A stretch of 64,000 bases of DNA, from NCBI GenBank assembly GCA_020284085.1, contig JACEVL010000092.1, forward strand, positions 379,353 through 443,352. The letters run 5' to 3'. The notes beneath the pieces were generated by a model. That model was not told the origin of the DNA. It worked only from the letters and a program-made list of their open reading frames with translations, and searched no databases. The position numbers and the translations under genes are program-made. The stretch comes from Aporrectodea caliginosa (taxonomy: Eukaryota; Annelida; Clitellata; Crassiclitellata; Lumbricidae). This document shows positions 23,101 to 33,350 of the stretch, piece by piece; within the stretch, counting starts at the first letter, position 1, and each line of letters opens with the position of its first letter.

Positions 23101-24673
23101 GATTTCTGTATGCAAATAGGATGGTGGAATGAAGGCAGGAACCATTGGAGCCTATCCAGAACACTCACCAGATGTCTACACAGTCAGGTACACATATCCA
23201 AAGGACGTTCGCAACGACAGTGGTCGGCTCTTGCTTCCTCCAACTGGGCCAAAGAGTATGATTACCAACTCCATCCAAGACCAGAACGTCCTCAAGTCAG
23301 TAACCAACATTCATATTTGTACAGTTTTAAAACCCGACTTATTGACCATTCTTGTTTTAATGGACGTAAAAGACCAGATTTATTGACCTTTTCAAGCGTA
23401 GTAATCACAACCTTGATATTTATACAGTGCCAAAAGAAAGCCAAGTCATGGAAATCAGCTTATTCACAGGTGCTCAGGTTCTGTTCCAGGTAAACTCACA
23501 ACATACAGGTGTAGAGTGCCACAGTTATTGACCTTTCACACAGTATTACATGTATAGCTGGATTGTTGTTTGAGCATCGTGAGACCTGTTTCCTATTAAG
23601 CCTTTTCACTGCTGTTACAAGCAGTCTGTTACAAGTAGCTGCTGTTACAAGCAGTCTGTTACAAGTAGCTGCTGTTACAAGCAGTCTGTTACAAGTAGCT
23701 GCTGTTACAAGCAGTCTGTTACAAGTAGCTGCTGTTACAAGCAGTCTGTTACAAGTAGCTGCTGTTACAAGCAGCCATCCTTCGACTCACAGACTAAACA
23801 CTTTGATCTGAATGACTTAAATTGGGATTTGTTGCCAAGTTCTGCATGTAAGCTAAAAACCTCTGTAGCATAGCAAAAATAATGCAAAAGGCATTGACTG
23901 ATGACATACCAATTACATTCACAGTTGCTTTTATTAAAGATTTCTTATTTACCTAAACAATCTAGCAACTTTCTTGACTTCAGTTTTGAAGACTGTTGCC
24001 AACATAGGCAACATGCAGTTACTTTGTAATGTAACACATGTTTTAAATGTATACTTCAAAGAACTACTCGTAATCAGTTATGTTGTTTACTACTGATTTA
24101 ATACCATGACTTGGGTAAGTTCTGGTTTCTTAGTTACCTGTGCTTGACTTCATACATAGCCCACCTTTTATTATGAACTTTTCTGACCTTCACATTATGG
24201 TCACTTTTGGTTGAGCTTAATCCTTTTCAGTTTTCACTAACAAAAACTCCAATCATCTTCATGATGCATCAATTCAAATGGAACTTCTCTGCTTTTCTTT
24301 ATCTCCACACTTTGGCTTGACCTCCCGGAGGTCTGATGTTGTACAAAAACTAATAACCTAGTATTTACAGTTGATTTGGTTCATCAATTGGTAAGAAGCT
24401 AGTGTCTCTGCTGCAGAAATTTAGGAGGCGTTGCATTTTATCATCTGGTTCCATTTAATATGTCAAATATGTTTTAAACATAAATTATGAAGTAGCATTT
24501 ACTCACTGCTTTCAGAATTGAGCGATTCATGTCACATATTGATGCCTGCACTGATTATTCTGCAGAAATTTTATTGAACTTTCGATAAGGAATGTCAATT
24601 GGATTGTTTTTTGTTTAGGTTTCTGAACACTTCCAACTACAAGACTCTGCACTCGATAATGTCATACAAGTAG
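17073..24673 (+). CDS. CFAP96: CFAP96 (C4orf47 / UPF0602 family), ciliary microtubule-associated protein, complete
   Basis: Seven exons join with consistent phases: 17073-17208, 17882-18101, 18953-19099, 20396-20471, 21983-22165, 23120-23295 and 24619-24673, giving 330 aa plus TAG; the human protein is about 309 aa. It starts MAKKKAQRKY and then carries family signatures in order: KTDMDRLGIF near the N-terminus, AGYFAETFLRVFDGE (about residues 70-85), NPGKKGTGYGY at the exon 3/4 junction, PFKLNLYPKEYFDENP in exon 5, FRPSSPAKK at the end of exon 5, GGMKAGTIGAYPEHSPD in exon 6 and a short tail containing NTSNYKTLHS. The family is associated with cilia, centrosome and axonemal microtubules; this role is known for the family, not shown here. 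Introns are 673-1511 bp. Five introns are GT-AG with good sites; intron 4 has a weak GTTGGA donor; intron 5 is GC-AG. The start is the first ATG after a pyrimidine tract and AG, so a 5' UTR intron is possible. The neighbouring minus-strand gene is also probably ciliary. Confidence 0.95.
17380..17505 (+). mobile_element. LINE 3' tail with (ATACA)n end
   Basis: Contains TGGGAGCGCTTCTGAAAGGC and GAGAAGCGCTTTATAAATG followed by CAAATACAATACAATACAAT. Closely similar to 34830-34930, so both came from one family. It lies in CFAP96 intron 1. Confidence 0.85.
17560..17680 (+). repeat. Short tandem repeat in CFAP96 intron 1
   Basis: Five imperfect copies of a unit containing CTGAGGTGAAGGTGACAGA, with spacing changed by small insertions. 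No coding sense. Confidence 0.85.
18155..18200 (+). repeat. (CATA)n microsatellite
   Basis: A run of ACATACAT starting about 55 bp after the exon 2 donor of CFAP96. Confidence 0.9.
19400..19630 (+). mobile_element. LINE 3' remnant with a small palindrome, CFAP96 intron 3
   Basis: Reads a broken ...VVGPSF... motif, then GAAGTACCTCTGAGATG...AGTGGCAGTATAGAATT, a diverged copy of the tail family. At 19453-19486 a 15-bp perfect stem GAATAGATTGCATAG closes on a 4-nt loop. Confidence 0.5.
19895..20140 (+). mobile_element. tRNA-derived SINE, CFAP96 intron 3
   Basis: Head TGATAGCGCATTGGATAACA (box A) and GAGTTCGAGCCCCGT (box B) at tRNA spacing; the body ends in a (TTA)n tail at 20104-20140. Not a functional tRNA: no closing acceptor stem is seen. 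Confidence 0.75.
20582..20621 (+). repeat. Short hairpin in CFAP96 intron 4
   Basis: TACAGTTGCATATAGCA and TGCTATCTGCAACTGTA form a 17-bp stem with one mismatch and a 6-nt loop; related words (CACAGTTGCATGG, AACTGTAACTGTA) lie on both sides. Confidence 0.6.
22166..23119 (+). other. Non-canonical GC-AG intron (CFAP96 intron 5)
   Basis: Exon 5 ends ...GCAAAAAAG and the intron starts GCAAGC; no GT donor nearby keeps the family sequence. Joining to exon 6 at 23120 (after ...AAATAG) gives SSPAKK-DGGMKAGT in frame, matching the conserved family block. The intron also holds a LINE 3' fragment and a tRNA-SINE half at about 22330-22830. GC-AG introns with an AG|GCAAG donor are a known minor class. 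Confidence 0.85.
22330..22835 (+). mobile_element. LINE 3' end joined to SINE-like sequence, CFAP96 intron 5
   Basis: NELPKDLHQF and FHSELKTELFK-like pieces are reverse-transcriptase C-terminal motifs. From about 22640, GGTTGCTGGTTCGAATCCAC resembles a tRNA B box with the TGGGCAAGTCCTTCACTC body also seen at 27420. It finishes with the GGGAGCGCCTCTGAGTAG hairpin tail and (CATA)n. Confidence 0.65.
23608..23775 (+). repeat. 30-bp minisatellite in CFAP96 intron 6
   Basis: About 5.5 units of 30 bp, each built from two related halves (CTGTTACAAGCAGT and CTGTTACAAGTAGCTG). Units are almost identical. Because 30 is a multiple of 3, one frame reads a repeating VTSSLLQVAA, which is not evidence for coding: it lies between exons 6 and 7. 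Confidence 0.9.
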
Positions 24674-24897
24674 GATTTTCTTGAGGAGACAGTTTATATT
24701 TTAAAATTCTGTTTAATTCTAGGACAGCTAAAATTAGAATCTCCAAGGAGTAATAATGTTTCAAATTGATCTATATTATATTATCGTTTAAAAAAATTGT
24801 ATGTCATGTCTACACTCCTAAAGTTTATTTGCATTTTGGTATTCAGTCTGCATTCTTTACATATGTTTACGATATTATGCATAAAGTGTTCGTAAAT

Positions 24898-24903
24898 AAT
24901 AAA
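24898..24903 (+). promoter_or_regulatory. Candidate poly(A) signal of CFAP96
   Basis: AATAAA lies 225 bp after the CFAP96 stop codon and before the stop of the convergent minus-strand gene. It is the first canonical hexamer downstream. A minus-strand AATAAA at 24829-24824 would serve the convergent gene, so the two 3' UTRs could overlap by about 100 bp. Confidence 0.5.
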
Positions 24904-25103
24904 CATTTTCAAACTGAAGTCTAGCTGTGTCATTAGCGTTTTAATCAGCTGCATATTCACTAATCTACAAGTTCGAACTTCATAAACCAAAACCTAGTAC
25001 AGTCAAAAAATCCACTGAAATTGTAAAACGAAATCAAACTGGTTTCAGAAGTAGATATAGGCAATGTACAAATACAAATGCAGCCAGAAGACACTTGACA
25101 GTT

Positions 25104-27800
25104 CTAAGAGCATGGCTTCTCTAGAATTTGATTCAGCTCCGGATCTTCTGACAAGAGTAGAGCTGGATTCCGCTGGAGCCTTGGATCAATGTAAGCGGCA
25201 TTGTTAGTGGTCTGCCAACTGTTGTTGATGGCTTTCAAATATGGGGAGTCTAGCTCAGGCTGGTGGGCAGGAAAGCCTCGAGAGTGACGTCCTAAAATGC
25301 ATGATACAGGTGTATATGAATCTAAGTTTCTGGCCATTACGGAATGGCAATATATTGGATTTCCTAAGACTTCTATACTGGTAAATTGGAGTAAGTCAGT
25401 GGTCAGTAATGGGACTTTCCAAATACACATGTATTTGTTCCCAATCCTAGATTTTTTCTTGTTATGTGCTGTGCAACATTATAGTCCAATCATCTGACTC
25501 TGCAAAGTTCTGTCCATCTTACATGCATCACATCCTTAACACTTTAATGACAACAGTGTACTAAAAGAGACTGGGAAACATGCAGCTTGTCACTAAAGTG
25601 ATACCAGCAAAACTATTGCAGGCAGGTTATGCAGGCTATGTTCTACATTCTAGTTTCTACATTCTAGTATGGTAATGACCATAAGCAATACCATAAGTTT
25701 TATTGCTTCGCGTATGACAAACTAACAAAACATTCAAGAACAGAGACATTCGTTAATCGAAAGCAATGGGAAAGAGACCCTTAAGGGATGAAAGTCCCAT
25801 GTACATATGAGGGAAGGCAACTGGTTATGTATTGTAATTTCCAAAAATAGTGGTACTTAACTAGTTAACTATAATTAAGAATTGAACAAAGTGAATGTCT
25901 GCATCAAGCAATATCCACACATATGTACACACAAGGCAGGATAATAGGAAGTTATGGAAATACTCATGGATCCATAGCCAATAGGCCCAATACGCAACCA
26001 CGTAGTTTCCGTTTGAATATGGAAATGCTGGGAGATTTACATATGTCTGTAGGAAGATTATTCCAGGTCTTGGGCCAGCACTTTTGATTGAGAATTTCTG
26101 TGTATTGGTTCAGGTGGCAACTTCTCTATAATTAGTAGATGTTCTAACATTGTAGGGATTTGATTATGATGTCAAGTTAAAGAAGTGGACAATAATATAG
26201 GCAAAAGATTATGCCTGTAACAGAACAAACATGTAACTTGTACATTAATAAAGACAACATCATGCTGATGGCAAGGAGTCCTAACATACAAGCAAGTAGC
26301 AACCAATGTAGGAAGTGACTGTGATCCTACTTTTCAGGTTCTTTAGTTCTGCTGGAACTTCATAGGGTTTCTTGTCAAAGGCCACGTGGTAAGTTGTATC
26401 AAAGTAATGTTCATACTAGAAGAATCATTAAACAGAGCCAAATAAACCAAACAAATCTCATAATGTGATCAGTCATAAAAGACAGTTAAGGCAAAATCTT
26501 ATAGATCCAAATCTTGAACATTTGCATAATGCCTTTCAACAATCTCTCAAAGAATGACCATTTACACACACAACATAAAACTTGCATTGCTGCACGTTTC
26601 TCCACCCACATTACTAAGATATATAATTGTGGGTTTAGCATTCACAAAAAGAACACACAAAATGAGATTTATCTTTATCTATAGCTACATGATTTGGAGC
26701 TCTTTTGAACCAGAGTAGATGTCTTCTACATTACATGGTCAGTTCAATAAAAATGGTCATAAGTGTTGAGATGAGTTCACGACAACAATGGTTTGAGTAC
26801 ATCTCGGACTGATGTCAGCAAAGTAGGTAATGTAGTGTACAACAACACGGTCCTTGATGTAAAATTACCTTTCATCACTTTGTTCACCATTAGCTGCATG
26901 ACTTTCCAAGGTATTTTTCAACAACTTTCTGATGAGATTTTTGATGGTTATTTTAAATGTCTCTAATATAAACATGTACGCAAAGTTGAGCCACACTGTC
27001 GCTTATGGAATCCTGCTCGACTTTATTTCATAACAATTCACATGCCCTTGTTTGTAATTTGTGTATGTTTGTCTATGCTAACAAAGCATAAACCAAGTAA
27101 AGATTACTTCTGAAGCAGACACCATTTTTTAGAAAATCTCTTTTAGAACATGGTCAGTTCCAACAGAATGCTTTAAGGCCGTCACAGAGCCCACAAGTGT
27201 GTAGTAACAGGTTGGAGGTAATGGGATTTATATGGATCGCAAGGATGTATGAGGGGTCAGTTGGGTATGTTTGCTGTGCTTTCCCTCTGCTTCAAGTCTG
27301 ACGCTTGGCACTTTGTCTCAATCTTAGCAGTGTGACTGTGGGGCACAGTAGCTGGCTGAGGGGTCAGCCTGTAACGCAGAGTACGGGTTCGAGCGTCTAC
27401 TCAGGCGGTCACTGTGACGGGACCTTGAGCAAGTCCTTCACTTAAAATTATATACATGTATCTCCGTCAAGTTTCTTTCGTATAGCCATCATAAATCATG
27501 AATGCACTTCTGTAGTTTGGAAGGAAGTTGTATTGTATTGCATAATAAAAGAATTACATCGGATGGCAGGCGTTTTATGACTTTCTGTCGGCTGATGTCG
27601 TATCTTTCTTCGTTCCAGTTTCCAATGAGACATTCATTTCGGTAGCAGTTTTCGTTCGTTTGTCCCGTCCGCCATCCCGGTAGGTCGCTTAGTTTGACCG
27701 GCTCCGACATCCAGACCGGCCATACCTCTCCATGGTGACTGACGCCATCCACCCCGGTAGATTTGTGTCCACCGCAGAGCGGACTATCTCGATCAGCCAT
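25104..27800 (-). CDS. CFAP107 (C1orf158)-like probable axonemal microtubule inner protein; middle exon(s) not found
   Basis: First exon starts with ATG at 27800 and contains the block LIGNWNEERYDISR, close to the family block with GNW.EER. It can end at 27558 (before GTAATT) or 27582 (before GTCATA); both leave phase 0. A second exon at 26415-26331 follows a strong acceptor (TTCTTCTAG) and reads YEHYFDTTYHVAFDKKPYE, typical of axonemal proteins, ending in phase 1. The last exon, 25291-25104, follows CATTTTAG and completes the codon exactly (A|GA), reading HSRGFPAHQPELDSPYL, then NNSWQTTNNAAYIDPR, and stops at 25104. The link to CFAP107 rests on the N-terminal block, the position of the HYFDTTY block and the X-box upstream. 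One or more phase 0-0 exons (about 45 residues by comparison with the family) are expected between 26416 and 27557; I did not find them. CFAP107 is a microtubule inner protein of ciliary doublets. Confidence 0.6.
25955..26260 (-). mobile_element. LINE 3' remnant inside the CFAP107-like gene
   Basis: Minus-strand PKTWNNLPTDICKSPSISIF and KRKLRG fit the C-terminal end of a CR1/L2-type reverse transcriptase; upstream sequence is decayed. It lies in the last intron. Confidence 0.6.
26420..27480 (-). other. Intron(s) of the CFAP107-like gene, with a SINE-like block
   Basis: 27340-27450 has GGGCACAGTAGCTGGCTGAG and GTACGGGTTCGAGCGTC (tRNA-like boxes) followed by GACCTTGAGCAAGTCCTTCA, a SINE body. 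The expected middle exon(s) should lie in this stretch, but no convincing one was found. Confidence 0.4.
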
Positions 27801-27881
27801 GTAGTCAACACTAACTCCACTTAATAACTTCTACGATTATATTATTTATTACTCAAATAAAACAAAATGCTTCGGTAATTG

Positions 27882-27895
27882 GTTGCTATAGCAAC
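27882..27895. promoter_or_regulatory. RFX X-box (perfect palindrome) between divergent ORFs
   Basis: GTTGCTATAGCAAC is a perfect dyad matching the X-box bound by RFX factors, the main regulators of ciliary genes. It lies 82 bp upstream of the minus-strand ATG at 27800 and 160 bp upstream of the plus-strand ATG at 28055. Being palindromic it has no orientation; placement fits the ciliary gene. Confidence 0.8.
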
Positions 27896-28054
27896 ACAGC
27901 GCGCGCTTTTAGCAATTAAATTTTGGCGTGAAAACGGTCGCGCTGCACAAATATATCGAACTTCTCGGAGAACCATTATTATACGAGTCTTATAGGTGCA
28001 AAATTTACTCTGGATCACGTGACAATGTTTACGTAATTCAAAACAGATTTTAAA

Positions 28055-28248
28055 ATGCCGTCGACTTGTGTGAAAGATTGTACGAACATACATAAAACCA
28101 ATGAAGAAATTAAATTTTATCGGTTTCCCTCTGGACGAAAGCGAGAGGAGAAGCTGTGTAAATGGGTTACAGCAAATCGCAAGAAATGGCGATCGACCTG
28201 CATGGTGCCTTCATTCGGTCGCCATATCTATATTACGAACTACGGCAC
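28055..28248 (+). pseudogene. THAP-like zinc finger ORF, interrupted
   Basis: The ORF begins MPSTCVKDCTN, with a C-x3-C pair, then FYRFPSGRKREEKLCKW and NRKKW, which fit the first half of a THAP domain (MP.C...C, F..FP, W, R..W). The second half (ICxxHF pair) is not recognisable. At codon 65 the frame runs into a TIR element inserted at 28249 and stops at once (TGA). The sequence after the element (28836 on) stays open for 12 codons and ends. It could be an interrupted gene exon or a remnant of a P-element-type transposase, since these carry THAP domains. The start lies 254 bp from the divergent CFAP107-like start. Confidence 0.45.
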
Positions 28249-28827
28249 TAGAGAGTGACATGGGGAATTTCCCCGCGTGGGGAAACCGCGGTAACCGCGG
28301 TAAATCCCGCGGTAATGGGGACAACAATTGCGGTAATACTGCGGTAATGGGGACAAAAATTGCGGCAATACCGCGGTAATGGGGTTTACTCCGCGGTAAT
28401 ACCGCGGTAATGGGGAATGAGCCGGCAATAAACCCGGGTGATGTTGAGAACTTGAGAACTGATAAGGAGAGTTTATTAGTTTCTGAAGCCTACTAGTCAG
28501 AAATAGTCAGGACTTGGTTAATGCAAACTGTCCATAAGATAATAACAGACTAATGCAGTCAACAATACAAATAGTTTTGTAAGCTAAAAACTGTTATTTT
28601 TAATTTGAATTTGTGTAAACTTTTTGCGGGGAATGTGATGTCGTCCTGCGGGGATGGGGTGGGGATGGGGAGCAAACCTGCGGGGATGGGGTGGGGATGG
28701 GGAGCAAACCTGCGGGGATGGGGCGGGGATGGGGACAAACCCTGCAGGGGATGGGGTGGGGATGGGGACGACTAACTTGGTGCGGGGTGGGGATGGGGAC
28801 GAGATTGTCTCCCCATGTCACTCTCTA
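28249..28827. mobile_element. Non-autonomous TIR element (hAT-like, 8-bp TSD), 579 bp
   Basis: Perfect 18-bp terminal inverted repeats start TAGAGAGTGACATGGGGA and end with its complement. An exact 8-bp target duplication TACGGCAC flanks it (28241-28248 and 28828-28835). Inside are two tandem arrays: CCGCGGTAA-type units at about 28275-28410, and 28625-28800 made of GGGGATGGGGTGGGG units with G-quadruplex potential. No transposase is present. Confidence 0.85.
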
Positions 28828-28835
28828 TACGGCAC

Positions 28836-29326
28836 TCAAATCTCTTTTATTAGTTTGTTTAATGAATTACGATAATTCAGGACGCAAAAATAGGGTATAC
28901 TCATTACATTTTCATCAGGCCTACTCTCGAACTGTCGTATCACTTGATGACGCTATAAACATTTGCTATAGGCAGTCACTATAATTGCTCTCCGTTGATC
29001 GCTCCACGACGTTTAATCCGTGCGACTACTTTTACCAGGATGTTGTATTGCAATGATTGTTATGAGTAAATTGTTTTATTAGGTTATTGGCAGAAGCCCA
29101 TGTAGAGATTAGATGCAGTTCAGATGGAATAGTATGAGCTTGAGAGGATCCAGTAAGGAGGTAATTAAGTGTCATCTGCAAATTTGAACATAAGATTAGG
29201 AGGCTGAGCAGGGTGCAGGTCTGAACCAGTAATGGAGAAAATTAATTATACCTCTCCGGCCTGGTGGGGTGATTGAGAGTCAGGACGGGCGGACACGCCT
29301 ACAGTCGCTGCTGTGGCGACTGGCCC
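28836..29326. other. Short stretch with no recognised content
   Basis: Begins with the continuation of the interrupted THAP-like frame, then has no supported gene. 29265-29326 (CTGGTGGGGTGATTGAGAGT and following) looks like the start of a repeat that resumes at 35638. Confidence 0.4.
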
Positions 29327-29781
29327 GGCTGCGATACTTCCCCGAACAGGGCCGGCCCTAGCCCAAATGGCGCCCCAGGCAAAGCATACATTTGGCGCCC
29401 TCTGATCCCGTCTCTACGGTCCACCTAGACCTGGGAGTCACTTTGGTCCGCCAATCTGACCCCACTTGACCCTAAAGTGACTTGAGGTCGACTTGAAGTC
29501 GACAACTTGGAGTCAAAACGACTTGACCCGACTTGGCAGAAAAACAACCAACTTCCGACTTAAAGTCGACTTCTGACATGGTAATAACGATTACGTACGG
29601 CTAATAATACACAAATGTCATGCCAATCTACCAATGGGGGTTTGGAGACCGATCTCCATCGAACTTCAAAAGTGGGGGGGTTTGACCGATTTTGGCCGAA
29701 AGTGGGGGTTTCATTTTTTCATGGTATATCTTTTCTCCTGTATGATTGTGATAATATTAACCCACATTTGTTTCTCCTCCG

Positions 29782-30447
29782 TCAGGCCAAGGCCAACGAT
29801 GAGTCCTCAACTTGTCGTCTCCAGAATTCTCTATCCTTGATTTGTTCCTTTGCTTCTGCAATGTTCATCTTCATTCTCTCCAGATCCTCTCGTATATTAT
29901 CCATCCATGTCTTTTGTTGTCTTCCTCTACTCCTAGTTCCCTCCACATATCCGTGTAAAGCCATCGATGGTAATCTGTCATTGCCCATTCTCATCACATG
30001 TCCCAGCCACTTTAGCCTTTTCTTCCTTATTCTATCGACAATTGTATTCGTCTGTCCCAGCTCTCTTCTAGTCACCTCATTTCTAATCCTATCTCTTTTG
30101 CTCCTGCCCTTTATTCTTCTCAGCCAGCTCATTTCGGTCGTCAAGAGTCTCCTCTCATCCTCCCTCCTCAGGCACCAGCATTCCGAGCCATATAGTAGTA
30201 CCGGTATGACAAAGGTTTCGTATAACTTCATCTTGGTTCTCGTTGATATGCTTTTATCTTTCCAGATCTTATTTAGTTTACCGAACATTGCACACGCTAG
30301 AGTACTTCTCCGTTTGATGTCTTTTGTGCATCTGGCATCTTCTGTAATAAGCCCTCCTAGATATGCAAACTCGGTTACTTGCTCCAGCTCCTCTCCTCCC
30401 AATCTGATGTCCAGTGCCTCCTGTCCTGTGATAATATTAACCCACAT
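29782..30447 (-). mobile_element. Non-LTR retrotransposon reverse-transcriptase C-terminal fragment (221 codons)
   Basis: An open reading frame with FAYLGGLITEDARC, STRTKMKLYETFVIPVLLYG, SECWCLRREDERRLL, EMSWLRRIKG and KRLKWLGHVMRM, the standard order at the end of endonuclease-reverse transcriptases (RTE-like or related clades). The catalytic FADD box is missing, so it is 5'-truncated. The frame is undamaged, suggesting a young insertion. The clade is inferred from memory of the motif order. Confidence 0.85.
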
Positions 30448-30519
30448 TAAACCATTATCGTGGGATCGAAATTCTCTTATGTTTCCATAACAGTAGCAAA
30501 CGGCTTGTACAACAGAACA

Positions 30520-30840
30520 CTTACTGCACAGCCTGCACTGCCATGGGGTGGGGTGGGGTTGGAGACCCCGTTATATCAAGGCACGGACCCCGGTATACCA
30601 GGCGTCCGTGTATCAAGGCAGCTGTACCCTTACGAGTCTACAGCCAACGGGCCAACGGCTTACGCGATATACCGGCCAAACATTTGGGGAGGGTTGAGGA
30701 CCCTGAGCCTGAGGTTGCTGCGCTAATGACACGGCGGCCCAGACTGGCAGCGTTCTCCGCTGCAAACCTGCAATCTGCATCATGTGTATCATCACTTCGG
30801 CCGTTATCTGGCTCAGCCATCGAAATGGCTCATCTCTAGC
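30520..30840. other. GC-rich unidentified block in the nested region
   Basis: More GC-rich than its surroundings and open in several frames on both strands (one minus-strand frame reads AEPDNGRSDDTHDADCRFAA). Probably part of a transposon; I cannot name it. Confidence 0.3.
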
Positions 30841-31027
30841 CCTCTCTGACCTGTCCAGTCAGTGTGTGGCGGACATTTCAAATGAAAATATATGCATAGG
30901 AGTAATAATTATAGCCTACGTTGGACTCACGAATATATGAACGCGTTGCGAGTTGATTCATTTAGCCTACTTTATTTCTTCTGACTTCTGAGTGAGTATT
31001 TGTTATGAAATGATACACAATGATATA

Positions 31028-31260
31028 CAGGGACGAGGTGGTGTAGCGGTATGTTCTCTGCCTTGTAACCGGAAGGTCGCAGGTTGAATCTACCTCAAGC
31101 AAGTTGAAGCAACTGTGTAGCGACCCTGGACAAGTTGCTCACCCTTAATTGTCTGTGAGGAAGCAGGAAGGCAACGGGAAACCACCTTAATCGTATTATC
31201 CCCGGGCGGCATAAAAAACAATGGATCTGCCTTCTGGTAGAGAACTCAGCATCATCATCA
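31028..31260 (+). mobile_element. tRNA-derived SINE
   Basis: ACGAGGTGGTGTAGCGGTAT (box A region) and GGTCGCAGGTTGAATCTAC (box B region), then CGACCCTGGACAAGTTGCTC and GAAGGCAACGGGAAACCACC, ending in (ATC)n. Confidence 0.75.
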
Positions 31261-31919
31261 TCAAATGAAAAGTCCTATTCTTATAGCAGTATAGCCACAT
31301 TGCAAATAGCTAATAACAGATCTATAGATTGTGCGCAAATCATGGCCAGTGTCCTTACCAGGCACCATCGTCTGTGTAGCTAGATGGTGCATTAAAGACT
31401 TTAAACACTTAAAGTCATTCTAACTAACTAACTATAGCCAGATTGACTCCAAACTTCAGCTTGGTATAGAAAAACCCCTAAGATGTCCTTAAATACACTT
31501 ATTTAGAAAATATATCTCTAAATTTGTTATTTCGCCAGCCAGAGGCCAAACGAAAAAATTAATGTTTTAACTGTCATTTCTTAAATTCTTAAACAGCTTT
31601 AGTCCGATTGACTTCAAACTTGACCTATAGATAAGGTCATAAGGAGTGAAGGGTTCCAAATAACATGGTAACAACAGACGTAAAATTCATCCCAATGATC
31701 TATTTTATATCTTTTTGGCCCAGCCCCATGTTGTGTCAGGGTTAGAAGGATCATTTCTTGCTGACTTTCTTCACAAAGAAAAAGTCCAGGAAAAGGATAT
31801 ATGTTTGTTGGTATTCATTATCACTGGCCGTTAACACTTTCACATTAATTTTTCTTTTACCGTCTTTAAATAGCTTTAGGCAAGAGTAGGGCCTAGAGTA
31901 GGGATGCATTGCTTTTGTG

Positions 31920-32040
31920 AAGGATATATAATATATTATATAATTATATATGATATATATATAATATATATATCATATAATATATATATAATATATATAT
32001 CATATATATATAATATATATATATAAAATATATACACTGA
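31920..32040. repeat. (TATA)n-rich palindromic microsatellite
   Basis: ATATATAATATATATATCAT-type sequence over about 110 bp. Confidence 0.85.
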
Positions 32041-33264
32041 AAGCACTGAAATTAAATTAAAGTGTCTACATAGTAATATTTAAAATAATTTTTAGTAAAA
32101 ATTTTAATTTACTAAATTAGTTTTAATAGCTGAAAAAGGTCCCGGAACGCCGTTCCGGACCGTTCCGGATGAAAAAAGCACTGCACCGAAATGTGTGTTT
32201 CAGATGCCAAATTTTTGTGGGCCCAGTGGGGGGGTTGGTTCTCCATTGACTACTGGGGGGGTTAGACGCCACTGCACAAATGTCATGCCAATTTGCCTGG
32301 CAATCATTAATTTCTTATACTAATGAGTAATGAGATCTCAACAGTCAACACCTGATGAATAAAATTGTTTATTAGGTCTATTTTAAGCTGTTTGTGTTTG
32401 TGCTTGGACAGTTTTGTAATGCTCTAATGGGTTAACAGAAGAATCTGCAGGGGACCGCGGACTGGTGGCACTGAATGGCGTGTTATAATGACACATTTTA
32501 ATTCTGTTGTCATAATTATTTGGCCACTAACGTCATTCAAATAGCAATGAACGCGTATCATCCCACAGTACTACCACTCCACGACAATAAAGTCGATCAT
32601 TGTCCAATACAACAGTTTTTCTGTTTGCAAACGACTAATGCAGTGTACCAAAGTAGCGCCAAACGATCGATTGATTAGTACGAGATCTAGATTTCTTTGC
32701 GTCAAATTCACTGACGACTAAAAGTTCATTGATTTGTGCGCTTTCAGCTCTTGATGAGGCAGACGTGCTAACATTTTTATTAACACTTCGATTTGCCAGT
32801 TTTATTAAACGTACGTGTGACGCTTTAACATATAATAACTCATGATATAGATAAATCGACACCGATAAAAAATAAGTAGGCCTAAGTAACTGCTTAGCCC
32901 AACCGCCGGAACCGGCTTTGATAATACAAAATAATATCGTAGTCCGTTCTGCGTTTTTGAATATCTCTTCTTAGTAAGTTCTAATTACTCTTTCAAATGA
33001 GATGAAAATCAACTTTTATCTTCAACACTTCAATTCAATGTTCATCGTCAACATAAATCAACTATATTTCTTAACACTTCACTCTCAATATACAGCTCTA
33101 TCTACTGTATTAAGACTAACCTTTCCCGCGCTAGTAGCACGTGCTCAGTACAAGCTATATTCATTCAGTCAATGTTCACATAAGACAAGCGGCGCTGACC
33201 GCCCGCTCAACTAGATCATGTTTATATATAGGCCTACATAGGCCTCCAGGTGTATTACCATGAC

Positions 33265-33350
33265 ACAACCCTAAGCGCCTCTGAATGGGCAATCTGGTAG
33301 AGGCGCTATAACAAGTGTTCAAATACAATACAATACAATACAATACAACA
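33265..33350 (+). mobile_element. LINE 3' tail hairpin with (ATACA)n
   Basis: TAAGCGCCTCTGAATGGGCA...GTAGAGGCGCTATAACAAG then CAATACAATACAATACAA. Inserted inside the 29426-33623 element. Confidence 0.8.

Larger units (their letters stand above)
29629..32275. mobile_element. Innermost inserted block, bracketed by an 18-bp direct repeat
   Basis: CACAAATGTCATGCCAAT stands at 29611-29628 and again at 32276-32293. The right end (GGGGGGGTTAGACGCCACTG) looks like a TIR-element terminus; the left (CTACCAATGGGGGTTTGG) does not pair with it, so several events are probably superposed. Confidence 0.55.

Noticed and set aside
23563..23811. Repeat protein with VTSSLLQVAA units
   Set aside because: It lies in an intron between well-supported CFAP96 exons and is a 30-bp minisatellite.
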